Assembly (NCBI RefSeq): GCF_900496995.4
Contig: NC_044004.1
Location: 5,952,001-6,016,000 of the forward strand
Length of the DNA stretch: 64,000 bases
Origin: Aquila chrysaetos chrysaetos
Taxonomy: Eukaryota; Chordata; Aves; Accipitriformes; Accipitridae
Direction: 5' to 3'
In this document: piece after piece, positions 52,335-62,715 of the stretch
How the letters are laid out: each line of letters starts with the position of its first letter
How positions within the stretch are numbered: the first letter of the stretch is position 1
Program-made: the position numbers and the translations under genes
The notes under the pieces: model-generated
What the model saw: only the letters and a program-made list of their open reading frames with translations
The model's database searches: none
Told to the model about the DNA's origin: nothing

Positions 52335-54830
52335 GGCCGCCGCCGCCGCCGCCGCCTCCTCGGGGCAGCGGGCGGGCGGCTACGCGCTGGGGGACTACGG
52401 GGCTCCCGCTAACGCCGGCTACCTGTGGGGCATGAACAGCCCCGCGCCCTACCTGCAGGGCCCGCCCGGCTCCGCCGCCGCCGCCGCCGCCCCTTTCCTG
52501 CCGCCGGCCTCGTACGGCTGCTCCCGGGGCGGGCAGCTGGTGGGCTCGCCCTCGGCGCCCGGCTCGCCGTCGGCGGGCGGCGCGGAGCTGAGCTGGCTGA
52601 GCCTGGCCAGCCAGGAGGAGCTGCTGAAGCTGGTGCGGCCGCCCTACTCCTACTCGGCGCTGATCGCCATGGCCATCCAGAGCGCCCCCGAGAGGAAGCT
52701 CACCCTCAGCCACATCTACCAGTACGTGGCCGAGAACTTCCCCTTCTACAAGCGCAGCAAGGCGGGATGGCAGAACAGCATCCGCCACAACCTCAGCCTC
52801 AACGACTGCTTCCGCAAGGTGCCCCGCGACGAGGACGACCCCGGTGAGAGGCCGCCGCGCCGCGCCGGGCGGGAGGGTGGGCTGTGGCGGGCGCAGACCC
52901 CGCGGGGCCGCCGGCACCGCCGTGAGGAGAGCGGGCAGCAGCCGTCCCCTTGTCCGGCGGCTCCCTCGTCCCCTCGGGGCCGGCGGTGTGGGGAGGGCGG
53001 GCTCCCTTCTCCCCTCTAGCCGGGCGCTGTGAGGAGAGCGGGCTCCCTCGTCCCCTCTAGCCGGGCGCTGTGAGGAGAGCGGGCTCCCTCGTCCCCTCTA
53101 GCCGGGCGCTGTGAGGAGAGCGGGCTCCCTCGTCCCCTCTAGCCGGGCGCTGTGAGGAGAGCGGGCTCCCTTCTCCCCTCTAGCCGGGCGCTGTGAGGAG
53201 AGCGGGCTCCCTCGTCCCCTCTAGCCGGGCGCTGTGAGGAGAGCGGGCTCCCTTCTCCCCTCTAGCCGGGCGCTGTGAGGAGAGCGGGCTCCCTCGTCCC
53301 CTCGGGGCCGGCGCTGTGAGGAGAGCGGGCTCCCTCGTCCCCTCTAGCCGGGCGCTGTGAGGAGAGCGGCCCCCCTTCGCCCCCGTCTGGCCCGGCGCTG
53401 GCCCCCGCGGGAGGTGTAGGCGAGGGGCGTCTGGCCCCAGCCCTCACCCCCTCCCCGAGCACGCCGGGAGTGCCGGTTGTGCAAGGCCCGGCTCCTTCGG
53501 CCGTGATTCACGGCTCCCCTCCCTGCCCGCCCCTCGCCGGCCCGGCCCCGGGGCACCGCCGGTGCCCGGGAGTGGGCGGAGGCGCGCCCGGGCAGCGCTG
53601 CTCCGGCCCGGCGGGGAGGGGACGAGCCGGTCTGGAGCCTCTGCGGGGGGACGTTGTGGGGTCACTGCTCCCCTCAGGCCGGGGCAAGAGGCGTGCGGGG
53701 ACAGCTAATAGCACCACAGCCCCCTCGCACTAAGTCCTGGGTGTGGGGCAGCTCGTCTGCAGCCCCCGCGGCTCAGCGCTCCCCTCAGTGCACCTGGGTC
53801 GGCAGCCCACCTTTCCACCAGCTCTTCTGAGAAGAGCCGTGGCAGGGGCACCACCGTGTCACCCACTGCTGAGAAGGCTGCAGCTGCCCCTGCTTGCTGT
53901 GAGGCAGCCAGAGCAAGGGGAGCCCGGCTTCGCATTCCCTTCGGCCAGGTCGGAGGCAGAGGCGCAGATCCTCCGGGGAGGTTTATGTTCTGTGGTGGGG
54001 AGGTTCTCCTCCTCCATGTGGCCTTAAGGTTCACTTGGGCATCGGAGGGGTGGAGGTGATGATGTCCTGGTGCCAGGGTTTGGATCCTTGTACTGGACAA
54101 CAGGTGGAGGAGGAACAGGTGTAGGAGACATGTGGGTTCTGTGCCGATCAGGCAAGACGTGGATATTGCTTAGCTGTCTGCGGTGGGGCTCGCTGTCACA
54201 GAAGTTGACTTTCTCTCTTGTTTCTCTTGTTTTCCACCAGGGAAGGGAAACTACTGGACCTTAGATCCCAACTGTGAGAAGATGTTTGACAACGGGAACT
54301 TCCGTCGCAAACGCAAACGGCGCTCTGAGCCCAACGCCCCTGCGACCGCCTCTGCGGCCTCCTCTCTGGGGGGCCTGAAAGCCGAGGAAGAGAGACCCAT
54401 CCCAGCCGCAGGCAAACCGTGTGGAAACAGCCCACCCCCAGAGCTGGACCCCTCGCCTTCTGCCAGGGACCATCCAAAAAGCTCCTCTCCCTCCGGTATC
54501 ATTTCATCCACCCCTAGCTGCCTCAGCACCTTCTTCAGCGGCATGAGCTCCCTGAGCAGCGGAGGCAGCCGGCTGACGGGGGGTCTCGGCAGCGACCTGC
54601 ATCACAGGAACTTCTCTGCTGGACAGCTGAGCAGTGGCACTTTCACCCCTTCCAGCAGCTCTTCTCAGGAGGTGCCTTCACCAGACCAGCTGCAGCGGGT
54701 TGCGGGACCTTCCCCTGCATACTACAGCTCCTTCCATCCCAGCAGCAGCAGCCAGGGAGCCCAGTACAACCACTACTACAACTTCACGGTTAACAGCCTC
54801 ATCTACACCCGGGATGGAACGGAGGTGTAG
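52144..54830 (+). CDS. FOXI3: Forkhead box transcription factor FOXI3 (two coding exons)
   Basis: Exon 1 is 52144-52843 and exon 2 is 54241-54830, joined by a GT-AG intron (52844-54240) that splits a glycine codon in phase 1. The joined frame is 1,290 nt, or 429 residues. The forkhead DNA-binding domain runs from about R165 to R261: it opens with [15 protein letters not shown], has the recognition helix [15 protein letters not shown] at 209-223, and ends in a basic nuclear-localisation run RRKRKRRSE. An alanine run of 17 lies at residues 55-71 and one of six at 111-116. FOXI3 is preferred to FOXI1 or FOXI2 because of the N-terminal [12 protein letters not shown], the [13 protein letters not shown] stretch, a C-terminal [12 protein letters not shown] block and the ending [12 protein letters not shown], all close to remembered mammalian FOXI3, and because of the TEX37-like neighbour. 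FOXI3 is a nuclear regulator of pre-placodal and otic ectoderm, pharyngeal arches and ectodermal appendages. Translation may instead start at the in-frame ATG 52243 (396 residues), which matches the mammalian start and has G at -3 and +4. Confidence 0.93.
52988..53397. repeat. 41-bp minisatellite in the FOXI3 intron (about 10 copies)
   Basis: A 41-bp unit repeats with an exact period. Successive copies begin with GTGAGGAGAG at 53029, 53070, 53111, 53152, 53193, 53234, 53275, 53316 and 53357; a diverged copy starts at 52988, and the last copy is degenerate. Units differ mainly at one spot (CCTCGTCCCC versus CTTCTCCCC). The copy at 53275 also has CGGGGCC in place of the usual CTAGCC. The array begins 145 bp after the exon 1 donor. 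There are no spacers or associated genes, so it is not a CRISPR array. Confidence 0.95.
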
Positions 54831-55523
54831 GATGCTGGGGCAGTCGGCCGGTGAGCGCTGCAAAGGGAATGGGAGTTGCAGGTGTATTTGGCAGCACGGA
54901 GGACCGTATGCGTTTGCAAACAGCATTTCAATGTGGACACTTCCCAGGAGTTCTTCCAGGAGGACAGATCTTCTCACCTTTCAAAATAAGAACACCCCTT
55001 AAACACCAGCAGAAGGCAGATGCAAAGTCTTTTCCCCATCCTGGAAAATGTTAGGTGGTTTAGATGGCTCGGCATCTTAATTGTGCAGATGAAAGCAAAC
55101 TGAATTAATGTTTTCAGAGGTTTCTAATCCTGAATGTAGAATAAGAAGTTTAAAAACTATAACCTTAAAGCGATACCAGCAAGAGCCAAGTGTAGACATC
55201 CAGTGAGTCTTAGAAGAGAACAGGAAAAAAAAAAAAATGAAGAGATTTCTTATGAAGTGCCTTGTACAATGTATTAAAAAACTCTTCTGCCAGCAATTGC
55301 CTCTGTAAGCCCTTGTTTTCTGCCCTGATCCTGCAATATGCGATGCACGGGGGGGGGATGCTTTGGGTAAACACCCACTTAAGACCTCCTCGAAACCCAC
55401 GGAGGTTTGCTCTGGTCTTCCTGTGTATGGCATATTGTACAGCCAGGGCCATGTCTTGTAAAACAATCTTTTTCCTGGAGCTTAGTACCAAAGATAACTC
55501 TAGCCATGCAGCTTTAGCACGAG

Positions 55524-55529
55524 AATAAA
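55524..55529 (+). terminator. Alternative proximal FOXI3 poly(A) signal
   Basis: AATAAA in GAGAATAAACACTGG, 694 nt after the stop codon, with T-rich sequence following. Use of this site would give a shorter 3' UTR lacking the ATTTA-containing segment. Confidence 0.35.
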
Positions 55530-55775
55530 CACTGGGGTATTTTTATACATATTTGTACGTAATGTAACTCTTCTGTACATATGTTTCTATGTGGTTTTAT
55601 ATTTGTAAATTATGCTCTGGAGCTGTACTTATTTATAATGTGTTTTAAACTTTGTTAAAGTTTATTTTACTTTGTTTCCCCTTTTTTGTTGTTTTATTTG
55701 TTTTGAATTTTTTGTTGGTTTTGTTTTTGTTCGTTAGTGTATTAATGAAACTTTTCAGGCTGAACAGCTGTTGGG

Positions 55776-55781
55776 AATAAA
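55776..55781 (+). terminator. Main FOXI3 poly(A) signal (AATAAA)
   Basis: AATAAA lies 946 nt after the FOXI3 stop codon. It is followed within 20-50 nt by T- and GT-rich sequence, and preceded by a T-rich 3' UTR with ATTTA motifs (about 55,630-55,760). It is the best-supported 3' end. An earlier AATAAA lies at 55524-55529 and a later one at 56090-56095. Confidence 0.7.
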
Positions 55782-58639
55782 ATGTTAACAATTGTTAGAT
55801 TTTTGCCTGGTTGTTCCTCAGTATGTTTGAGGTATTTCAAAACTCTGTGGGAGACAGGTTTTGCTTTCACGTGGTTTGGGATAAAAGGTGCAAAGATTTA
55901 TGAACAATTTCATCTGCCCAGTAAGACAGAAAAAAACTGCTCTGGGCCCAAAGGAGATGCATCTGAGCTGACTTGCAGCCTCTCGTAGTCCCACTGTGCA
56001 GCGTGGGCACTCTGGGCTTTTTTGTTTGTTTGTTTTTGTCAACTGTCTGAATTACAACTGTCCTTTTTCAGCCTGGTTTAGTAAAAAAAAATAAAAGCTT
56101 GCAAAAGTAAAAAAAGCGGGGCTGGTTCCAGCGTGGTGCTAGCTAGCAGGAGGTACGAAGTCTGAGCTTGACTGTTGGCTCGATCGGTTTTGCAAATCTG
56201 TTTTTCGAGTAGAGTTGCACCTGCTTAAAATGACAGGCTAGTTGAGAAATCGGACCCGTGGGCTAGCGGGCCAGGCGGAGTGTCTGCTGTCAGCAGGCAC
56301 TCCTGAGGCTCCTTCCTGGTCCATGCTGCTGGGAAAGAAGAATCCATCCTAGAGCAGCCATTATGCAAAACGATCAACTCCCAATTCTTGCCGTTTGCGT
56401 AAGCTGTTTGTGGGGCGCTGTGTGTGCGGGTAGAGCATAAATATAAATGTCTTCATGAGGAACGTAGCATCAATAATGAAGTTAAGCGTGAAAGTGCAGC
56501 TATTTAACATATATGCATCTGCCGTGATGTAAGGCCCTCCCTGCAGGCTATTCAGAAAACAAAATTGTTGGCAGCGCGACGCAGCGCCTCTTCACTGGCT
56601 ACCTGCATAACATACAGGGCGGTGATGCAAGACAAACCACTGGCCTGATCCAAAATATAACGAAGCCATGACGAAACGTCAGATGACTTCCATGTGCTTG
56701 GGATCGGGACCGAGTACTTGCCCCAGCGCTGGCCAACCGCCATTTGTGCAATATCTGAGACCAGTGGGCGGGTGGCAACTCCCGCCTCATCCCCCTCTCC
56801 CTCACCCCTTCCCAGCACAGATACCATCTTCCTGGCTTTAGGGTTAATTCCTCCATGTCTTGATTTTTAATTGCGTCTCAGGTGATGCAGTGATAGTGAT
56901 AATGGGAGGGAAAGGGCAGACTGCCACTAGCAAAAAGACAAGGTGGTCAGTCTTGCCCTGCTGGAGTTCAATCACACCAGGTGTGGAATAGCTCTGTTTG
57001 GATTTTGGACTGCTGAGTTTGATCTAAAAGCAGTGGAGGGATTCCCAACACCTTCAAAAGATTTAGAGCCAGCCCTTAAGTAACCCAGGAACTGCTTACT
57101 CATGTATCTAAGTGACCATTGCACCCCTCCCCAGCTCCACCAGCCTATTGCCAGACCTTAGCAAGCAGCGAGCCAGCGTGGGACACCTGCACATGTCCAG
57201 CTCACGTTCTTCCACCCAGATTTGTTTCAGGATTTACCCTCTCCCACTTCATCACCTCCGTGTTTCTGCAGACAGTACCAATAAACGTTTGCTCCTGAGG
57301 ATCCCAAATCTGCAAATTTCTGTTGCGGTGAGGTCTGCCTCTGGCAGTATGTCCTCAGCAAATACCCCATGGCTCAACAGACCTTCTCATGACACATCAG
57401 TCGGGTGGTAGCATAGCCAGAACCTGCCAGAGCAGAGCCAGGGAAGGATTCAGCCGCCACAGTGCTCCAGCCCCGCTCGTGAGGGACGGTGGTGGGCTCT
57501 AGGGAGGTTTTGGCAGGTATAACTGTCCCCAGTGCGCTTTTCCTGCCATGAGCACCAAATCCTGCTCCCTCCAGGGAAAGCGAGCCCTTAGCTGGAACCG
57601 GGTGGCTGTGGCCCTTCCTGCGGACACACCACCCCAAAGGCTGGTGTGCTCATGCTAAAGCAACCTGCCCAAGGGACACTTAAGAGTAGATTACAGCAAA
57701 TAGACACCTAGTCTGCAGAGAGGAGCCAAGTGAATGAGCTAATGGCAGGCTTTTAGGTTTCCTTTTGTCATTAAAAGAGAATCTTCTTTTAGCAAATCTT
57801 GGGAGAGGGAGGGCAAGAGGATTGGGTTTAATGAAAGGCACTTAAAAGAAGCAGGGCTATTGTCATGGGCTTTGGGGATTTACTGTGATTCCCCCACTGA
57901 AGGAGGGGGAAGACAAAGGCAATTAGCCCGCTGGTCCCACCCCTCCCGACTCCCCTCTATATGCCAAGGCCATGCCTAGATGGGCAGTTCTCCATGACAA
58001 TGAGCCTCTCCTCCGCCTGGGTCAGGTGTGTTAGCCCAGCAGCCCAGGGCATAGCCTGCTCCCAGAGAAGTCACCGCAGAAATGTCCTTCCCTTGGAGAG
58101 AGGCTCAGGCCTCCCTCCTCTCTGCTCTGGCAGCCGTAGGAATCACCCTGTAAAACGACTTCTTCTGGCTTTGAGGGAGCAGTGATCTCATGGGGGTTAG
58201 CTGGGAGCCCCCAGATCCTGGCTGCTGGACGCTAAAGCTGAGCATTGCAGGAAGTCTCATCTTTGCTTGGTTTCTCCACTCTTTCTAGGCACCTAGAAAG
58301 ATGCCACCACAACTGGGCAAGACTGACGTAGCGCGGCGGTACTCGGTGTGGAACCATGCTCGTGCTGATGACTGCAGGAGCAACTGCCTGGTACCTCTGC
58401 CCTGCGCTCTGATGCTGCCCGTACCCTCTGATGCTCCCAGCCAAGGACTGTGGCTCTTCCAGCACACACAGCTAATAAAAAAAGGCAGTCCCTGCTTGAA
58501 AAGAAGTACAGTCCAAAGGCATTTCAAGAGATGCGTTGGATCAGTAACACAGATGCATGCTGGCTCCTACGTGTGGCACTTCTCCAGCACGGGGTCGTTT
58601 AACTTTGCTCAGCGCTGGCCTTATCGACATGCCAACAAA

Positions 58640-58830
58640 GGTTCAGGCAGGCATCCACTGCAGGTCTGCACTTGAGCTACTCCACATTACAAAGGCTTTG
58701 CCAGTACAGCTGGATCAGCCCAGTCCCCTAGAGGAGACCCAGCTCCCATCAACAAAGGAAACCCTTGTGCCAGTAAAGTTAAAGCCCCCACCCCCAGCAA
58801 CACCAACTATATTGCGGGGCGGTGGGAGGG
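58640..58830. repeat. Possible ancient DNA-transposon relic
   Basis: ACAAAGGCTTTGCCAGTACA and GCTGGATCAGCC, followed later by CTTGTGCCAGTAAAGTTA, recall old amniote non-autonomous elements with GCCAGTATAGCTATACC-type arms. The match is loose and the ends are unknown. Confidence 0.25.
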
Positions 58831-59459
58831 GATTCAAGAGGCAGAACATAGCCATCCGCGCTGGGTTTCATCGCCCGCCAACTCTTTTGGAAGTAGGGCT
58901 TCAATTACTGCCACTGGCCATGGACTGTGGTTTGCATCTCCTCTGAAGGAGGAGGCTTTTGAGTTGTGCTGTCGCTCAAAAAGTCCGTGAAAGTTGGCCA
59001 CAGTATGTTGTGCCTGTACAGAAGATTTTATTGCCTTTTTTATGCTGACTGAGTTTGGTTTTTCCCTGAAATCTTTAGGAATAGTTCAAAAGATGTAGTA
59101 GTGTTCAAGGAAACTACAGGTATCCTGCCCTTGCCCTCTCTATATTTCTAGCAATAGAAAAACTTCATCAGACTTCTTGAGATAAGGCCCCACAAGCTCT
59201 GCCGATCTCACCTGACTTTGAATGCGATGTACCTAAATTCTGCCCTGCTTCTTCATGGAAGGTTGTCCTGTCAGTCTCGTTCTGATAGCACACAAAATAA
59301 GAGGGACAAAGCCTCATTTTGTAGCTTGACCCAAGAGAGGCAAGATGAGAATCGGGCCTGGCTGATGGTACATGGATGGCTGATGCCTCAGTTAGAAATA
59401 GCTATGCCAGATGGACACCGCAATTGGTGGGAAATTGTTGTTTCTCCTTAGGCTTTGGC

Positions 59460-59483
59460 AAAAAAAAAAAAAAAAAAAAAAAA
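59460..59483. repeat. Poly(A) run
   Basis: About 24 consecutive A. No recognisable retrocopy precedes it. Confidence 0.9.
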
Positions 59484-59944
59484 GACTAGTTTTATTGTCC
59501 TGTTAGAAAATCCCTCCAAAACAGATTTTTATTCCCAATTATTTTTTTCTCTCTGATTGTTGAAAGAAATAAAACATGGATTTATCTTTTCTTTTTCCTT
59601 CTTTTTTGGCAGAAATCTCTATCAAGCTGAACTCCCCCCACCACCACCACCATTTTCTATTAAAAAGAAGGTTGATGGAATGTTTTTGACCAAATTACTG
59701 AGCGCAATATTCACCTGGGTAAGGTGACGAGAATTTGCCCCTCAAGGAATAACTGAAGTATAATGTAAAACATCAAAGGTGTTATTTTTTTTTTTTTTAC
59801 CTTATACCTGAGCTATCTCTGAATCATATCAAATAATCTTCTCGTTTCATAACACCATACAATGCAGGCTAAAAGTGTATGTGATCTGCTTTGTGTACTG
59901 CTGAATGGATGATTAAACTGTCTAACCTGAGGGATATTAATCCA

Positions 59945-60015
59945 GGGCCTGCCCCAAACACAGTGAAGTCAGGGGAAAGACTCCCACTGACTTCAGAGGG
60001 CTTTGGAGCAGACCC
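59945..60015. repeat. Palindromic MITE-like relic
   Basis: This 71-bp imperfect inverted repeat has arms GGGCCTGCCCCAAACACAGT and the reverse complement of GAGGGCTTTGGAGCAGACCC, around a core GAAGTCAGGGGAAAGACTCC. It resembles the widespread amniote palindromic element whose arms contain CCATTGAAGTCAATGG. It has no coding capacity. Confidence 0.7.
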
Positions 60016-60570
60016 ATAATCAGCCAGGCTCTAATATACTTCAGGTGGTGTCTACGAGACTGCCCGGGGACACGTAAAAGGAGCTAAAGATTGCACATTT
60101 GTGAATTAAACATCGTAGGCCTGATCCAGGTAATTGGCTGCCATAGGAGAGCGGAAGCCGTCTCCCCCGTCCGCCCGGGCTCCTCGGATCATTTTCCCTT
60201 TCCTGCAGTCCATTGTGTCCGGGATTTATTGACAAAGCAAAGCTCTCGCCGTGTGGCCGGTCCACGTTTGCAATAAACAGTGACAAATCAGGTCAGGACC
60301 AATGGTTAATCTGCCCTTGGACCCTTCGAGTGGTGCTGATTTTATATCTAATTAAAGTAAATAGCAGAGCTGAGCTGTGCCATTTCCCTCCCAGGCCAGT
60401 TGCAGAACCCACACCTCACCCTACCACTTTGGGACCACCACAAATAGTGATCCTGAAACATGCCTCAACTCCAAGAAGGTGGAGGGAGTCAAAGCTAACA
60501 CGTAGCAGAACTAAGCCTGGACTTCCTTCAGCAAAGTGAATGATACTCAAATGGGGCCAAATTATATTGG

Positions 60571-60582
60571 GGGGGGGGGGGG
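60571..60582. repeat. Poly(G) run
   Basis: Twelve consecutive G in intergenic DNA outside the CpG island. Confidence 0.9.
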
Positions 60583-62596
60583 AATGATATTTACACCCAT
60601 GTAACTGCTCTTCTAGTCTAAACAATGGACATCTAGAGAAGCTGCCAGGCAACAGGTTCAAAGCAGACCAGGGGAGGTGGAGGTATCCTGGGGATCTCCT
60701 TGCTTCAGGAGGAGGGAAGCTTGTAGGGAGGCATGACAGGTTCACAGAAAGGAAACCCAGCAGGGGTTAGGAAATGCAAAGACCCCCACCTTTAGGCAGA
60801 AAGTTCCTGAACCGCAAAGTGTTGGAGCATGGGAATATACTTTGGGGGAAGTATGGGACAGCCCTCCCTAGGCAACCACCTTTTGGCACTGTGAGGCAGG
60901 ACAGCGAGTTCAACAGTCTGATCCAACAGAACCATTTTATGTTCCTATATTTATAGTAGTGCAGTTGAAAGCATCATTTCAAGTTTCCATCTTAGCACAG
61001 GCTGATGAAGAGCTCTAGCCAATCCTATTGATTTGCATGAGCACTGAAGACGCTCAGCTTGCTGCAGCAGTTCTCACCCTAAAAAAAAGCTGGCTAAGTT
61101 AGGGCAGACAAGTTGCTCTCTGCAGGTGCCTATTTCTCTCCATCCAATGCAGAGGAAGCCTGGAGGGCTAATTTAGGCCAAGCTTTTAGACCTCCCTCAG
61201 GGCAGGAATGCATGGGTATGTGCAGATATGGGGCATCTGTCACATGTGGTCTTATATCTGGTTACACATAGTACCGTGGCCACCAGAGATGGAGGATTCC
61301 AAGGAGGTTTCAAAGCAAGACACAGATGTAATCCATAGGTGAGCCTCCTTAGTCATGGGAGAGGTACGGGAGAAGAAAACACCTGCATAGCATTTCCTTC
61401 TCCCACACAGCAGCATCTCAGCCTTGCTTTGGTTCATTCTGTTCTGGGGAGAGCCAGGGAATCTCTTTGAGATGGGACAGGAAGGTTTGATGAGCTTTTT
61501 AACTCTACTTATTGCATTCTTGTTATACACTGCCCTAATCAGTGTAGGCACCTACCAGCAGTGCAACGTTATCAATACGTCATGTGTATTCTCTCTTCCC
61601 TGCTACAAGAACTGCTCATGAAGTGTAAAGCTTTTGGTTTTTCAGGGAAATATTGTTTCCTACATGTCCAGTCTGCTCTGCATTTCTCATAGAAAAAGCT
61701 GTTTGCGAAGGACAGCCTGGCTGGACACAGCAGGAGGTGAGAATTGTGGTGCACCGAGATTTGCAGCTCCACTGCACCCTAAGCTGTCCCCAGCAGCTGG
61801 GGCAGCAGTTTTGAAATCGTAAGCCCAAACCATTATTTGATCAGTAGCATCAAAACCATCGGATGTCTCAGTGGCAGAAGGTTGGACAACCTTTGCTGGG
61901 CAACAGGAGAGCAACACTCCTGAGAGAGCTATGGCAAGATGCCCTGGCCTTGCACTGGTGAAGTTTCATTAAGGCCCTTCGCTAGATCAGAGCTCATCTT
62001 CAAGTTCAGGGAAACTGATTTACATCCTAGTGAGTTTGTGGCTTTCCTATAAGTTAGCGAGTGAAAATAAACTGTAGTCTCTGCAGACAGAGCTCTCAGC
62101 TCATGCGAAAGGTAGGGACCATTTTGTCCCTGCTTGCATGTAAACCCATGCGAGCTAATGGAGAACAGCTGGGTTCGGTAGCCAAGGCAGTGTGTGCCTA
62201 AATGTGGATATATGTTGTCAAAAGATAATAAGAGCTGTCATACTTCAGTGGAGAAAAAATTACTGTCTTCTTCCTCTCCAACATTTGCAGCTTATCCTTG
62301 GCAGCACGGCAGGGAAGCAGACCTGACAAGAAACCAATGAGACCCTTCAAAGAATCAGGGAATGCATTTATTATAATTGAACAAGGGATTGTATTTATTT
62401 TCACTGTCCCTGGCAGGGAATATGTGAGCAGTTTGAAGACTAGAGCAATAAGCATGTCATGAATGTTAAGGTCATTTATCATAGCTCTGAATGCTGTTTC
62501 TTTCCAGACAGCAGCTGCTTGTCACAGCGTGAAACCTCATTCCCCACCCCGGAAAGGTGACAATCCAAAGAGACAAGTATGACCAAGTTACTGGCC

Positions 62597-62715
62597 CCAT
62601 TTTACTGCAAGAGGTCAAGGAACATCATGGGAAAGTGATTTGCTAAAGGTCACACAGTGCTATAGCAGAGTTAGGTGTCAAATCCATACTTCCCAATGCC
62701 TCCATCACAAAACCG
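62597..62715 (+). mobile_element. MIR-like SINE relic
   Basis: GGCCCCATTTTACTGCAAGA, then AAGTGATTTGCTAAAGGTCA and CACAGTGCTATAGCAGAGTT, and a following AAATCC, match the conserved MIR core order (CCCCATTTTACAGATGAGG ... TTGCCCAAGGTCACACAG ... GCAGAG ... AACCC). It is a diverged, non-coding tRNA-derived SINE of early amniote age. A related L2/CR1 3' end is the main alternative. Confidence 0.65.

Larger units (their letters stand above)
50900..54060. promoter_or_regulatory. CpG island over the FOXI3 promoter, exon 1 and intron
   Basis: CpG dinucleotides become frequent from about 50.9 kb and stay dense to about 54 kb, unlike the CpG-poor flanks. The stretch contains homopolymer G and C runs (51579-51590, 51709-51722, 52019-52036), an ACG-triplet run (52044-52066) and the alanine-coding GCC repeats. 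This is the usual setting of a developmental transcription-factor promoter. The edges are judged by eye. Confidence 0.85.
55840..59944. other. Intergenic downstream of FOXI3, no gene seen
   Basis: After the FOXI3 poly(A) signals no coding exon was recognised. THNSL2, the mammalian neighbour on this side, has no visible exon here. The poly(A) run at 59,460 and a weak relic at 58,640 are the only features. Confidence 0.6.

Noticed and set aside
51958-52917. 319-codon minus-strand open frame over FOXI3 exon 1
   Set aside because: Antisense shadow of GC-rich coding sequence (poly-A/G/R composition). No domain or splice context.
52988-53397. CRISPR-like direct repeats
   Set aside because: Tandem units with no unique spacers, inside a vertebrate intron: a minisatellite.
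52144-54830. FOXI1 or FOXI2 as the gene identity
   Set aside because: The N-terminal [35 protein letters not shown] and the TEX37-like neighbour fit FOXI3 better. A phylogeny would settle it.
58557-58946. 129-codon plus-strand frame
   Set aside because: Overlaps sequence resembling an old transposon relic. No coding evidence.
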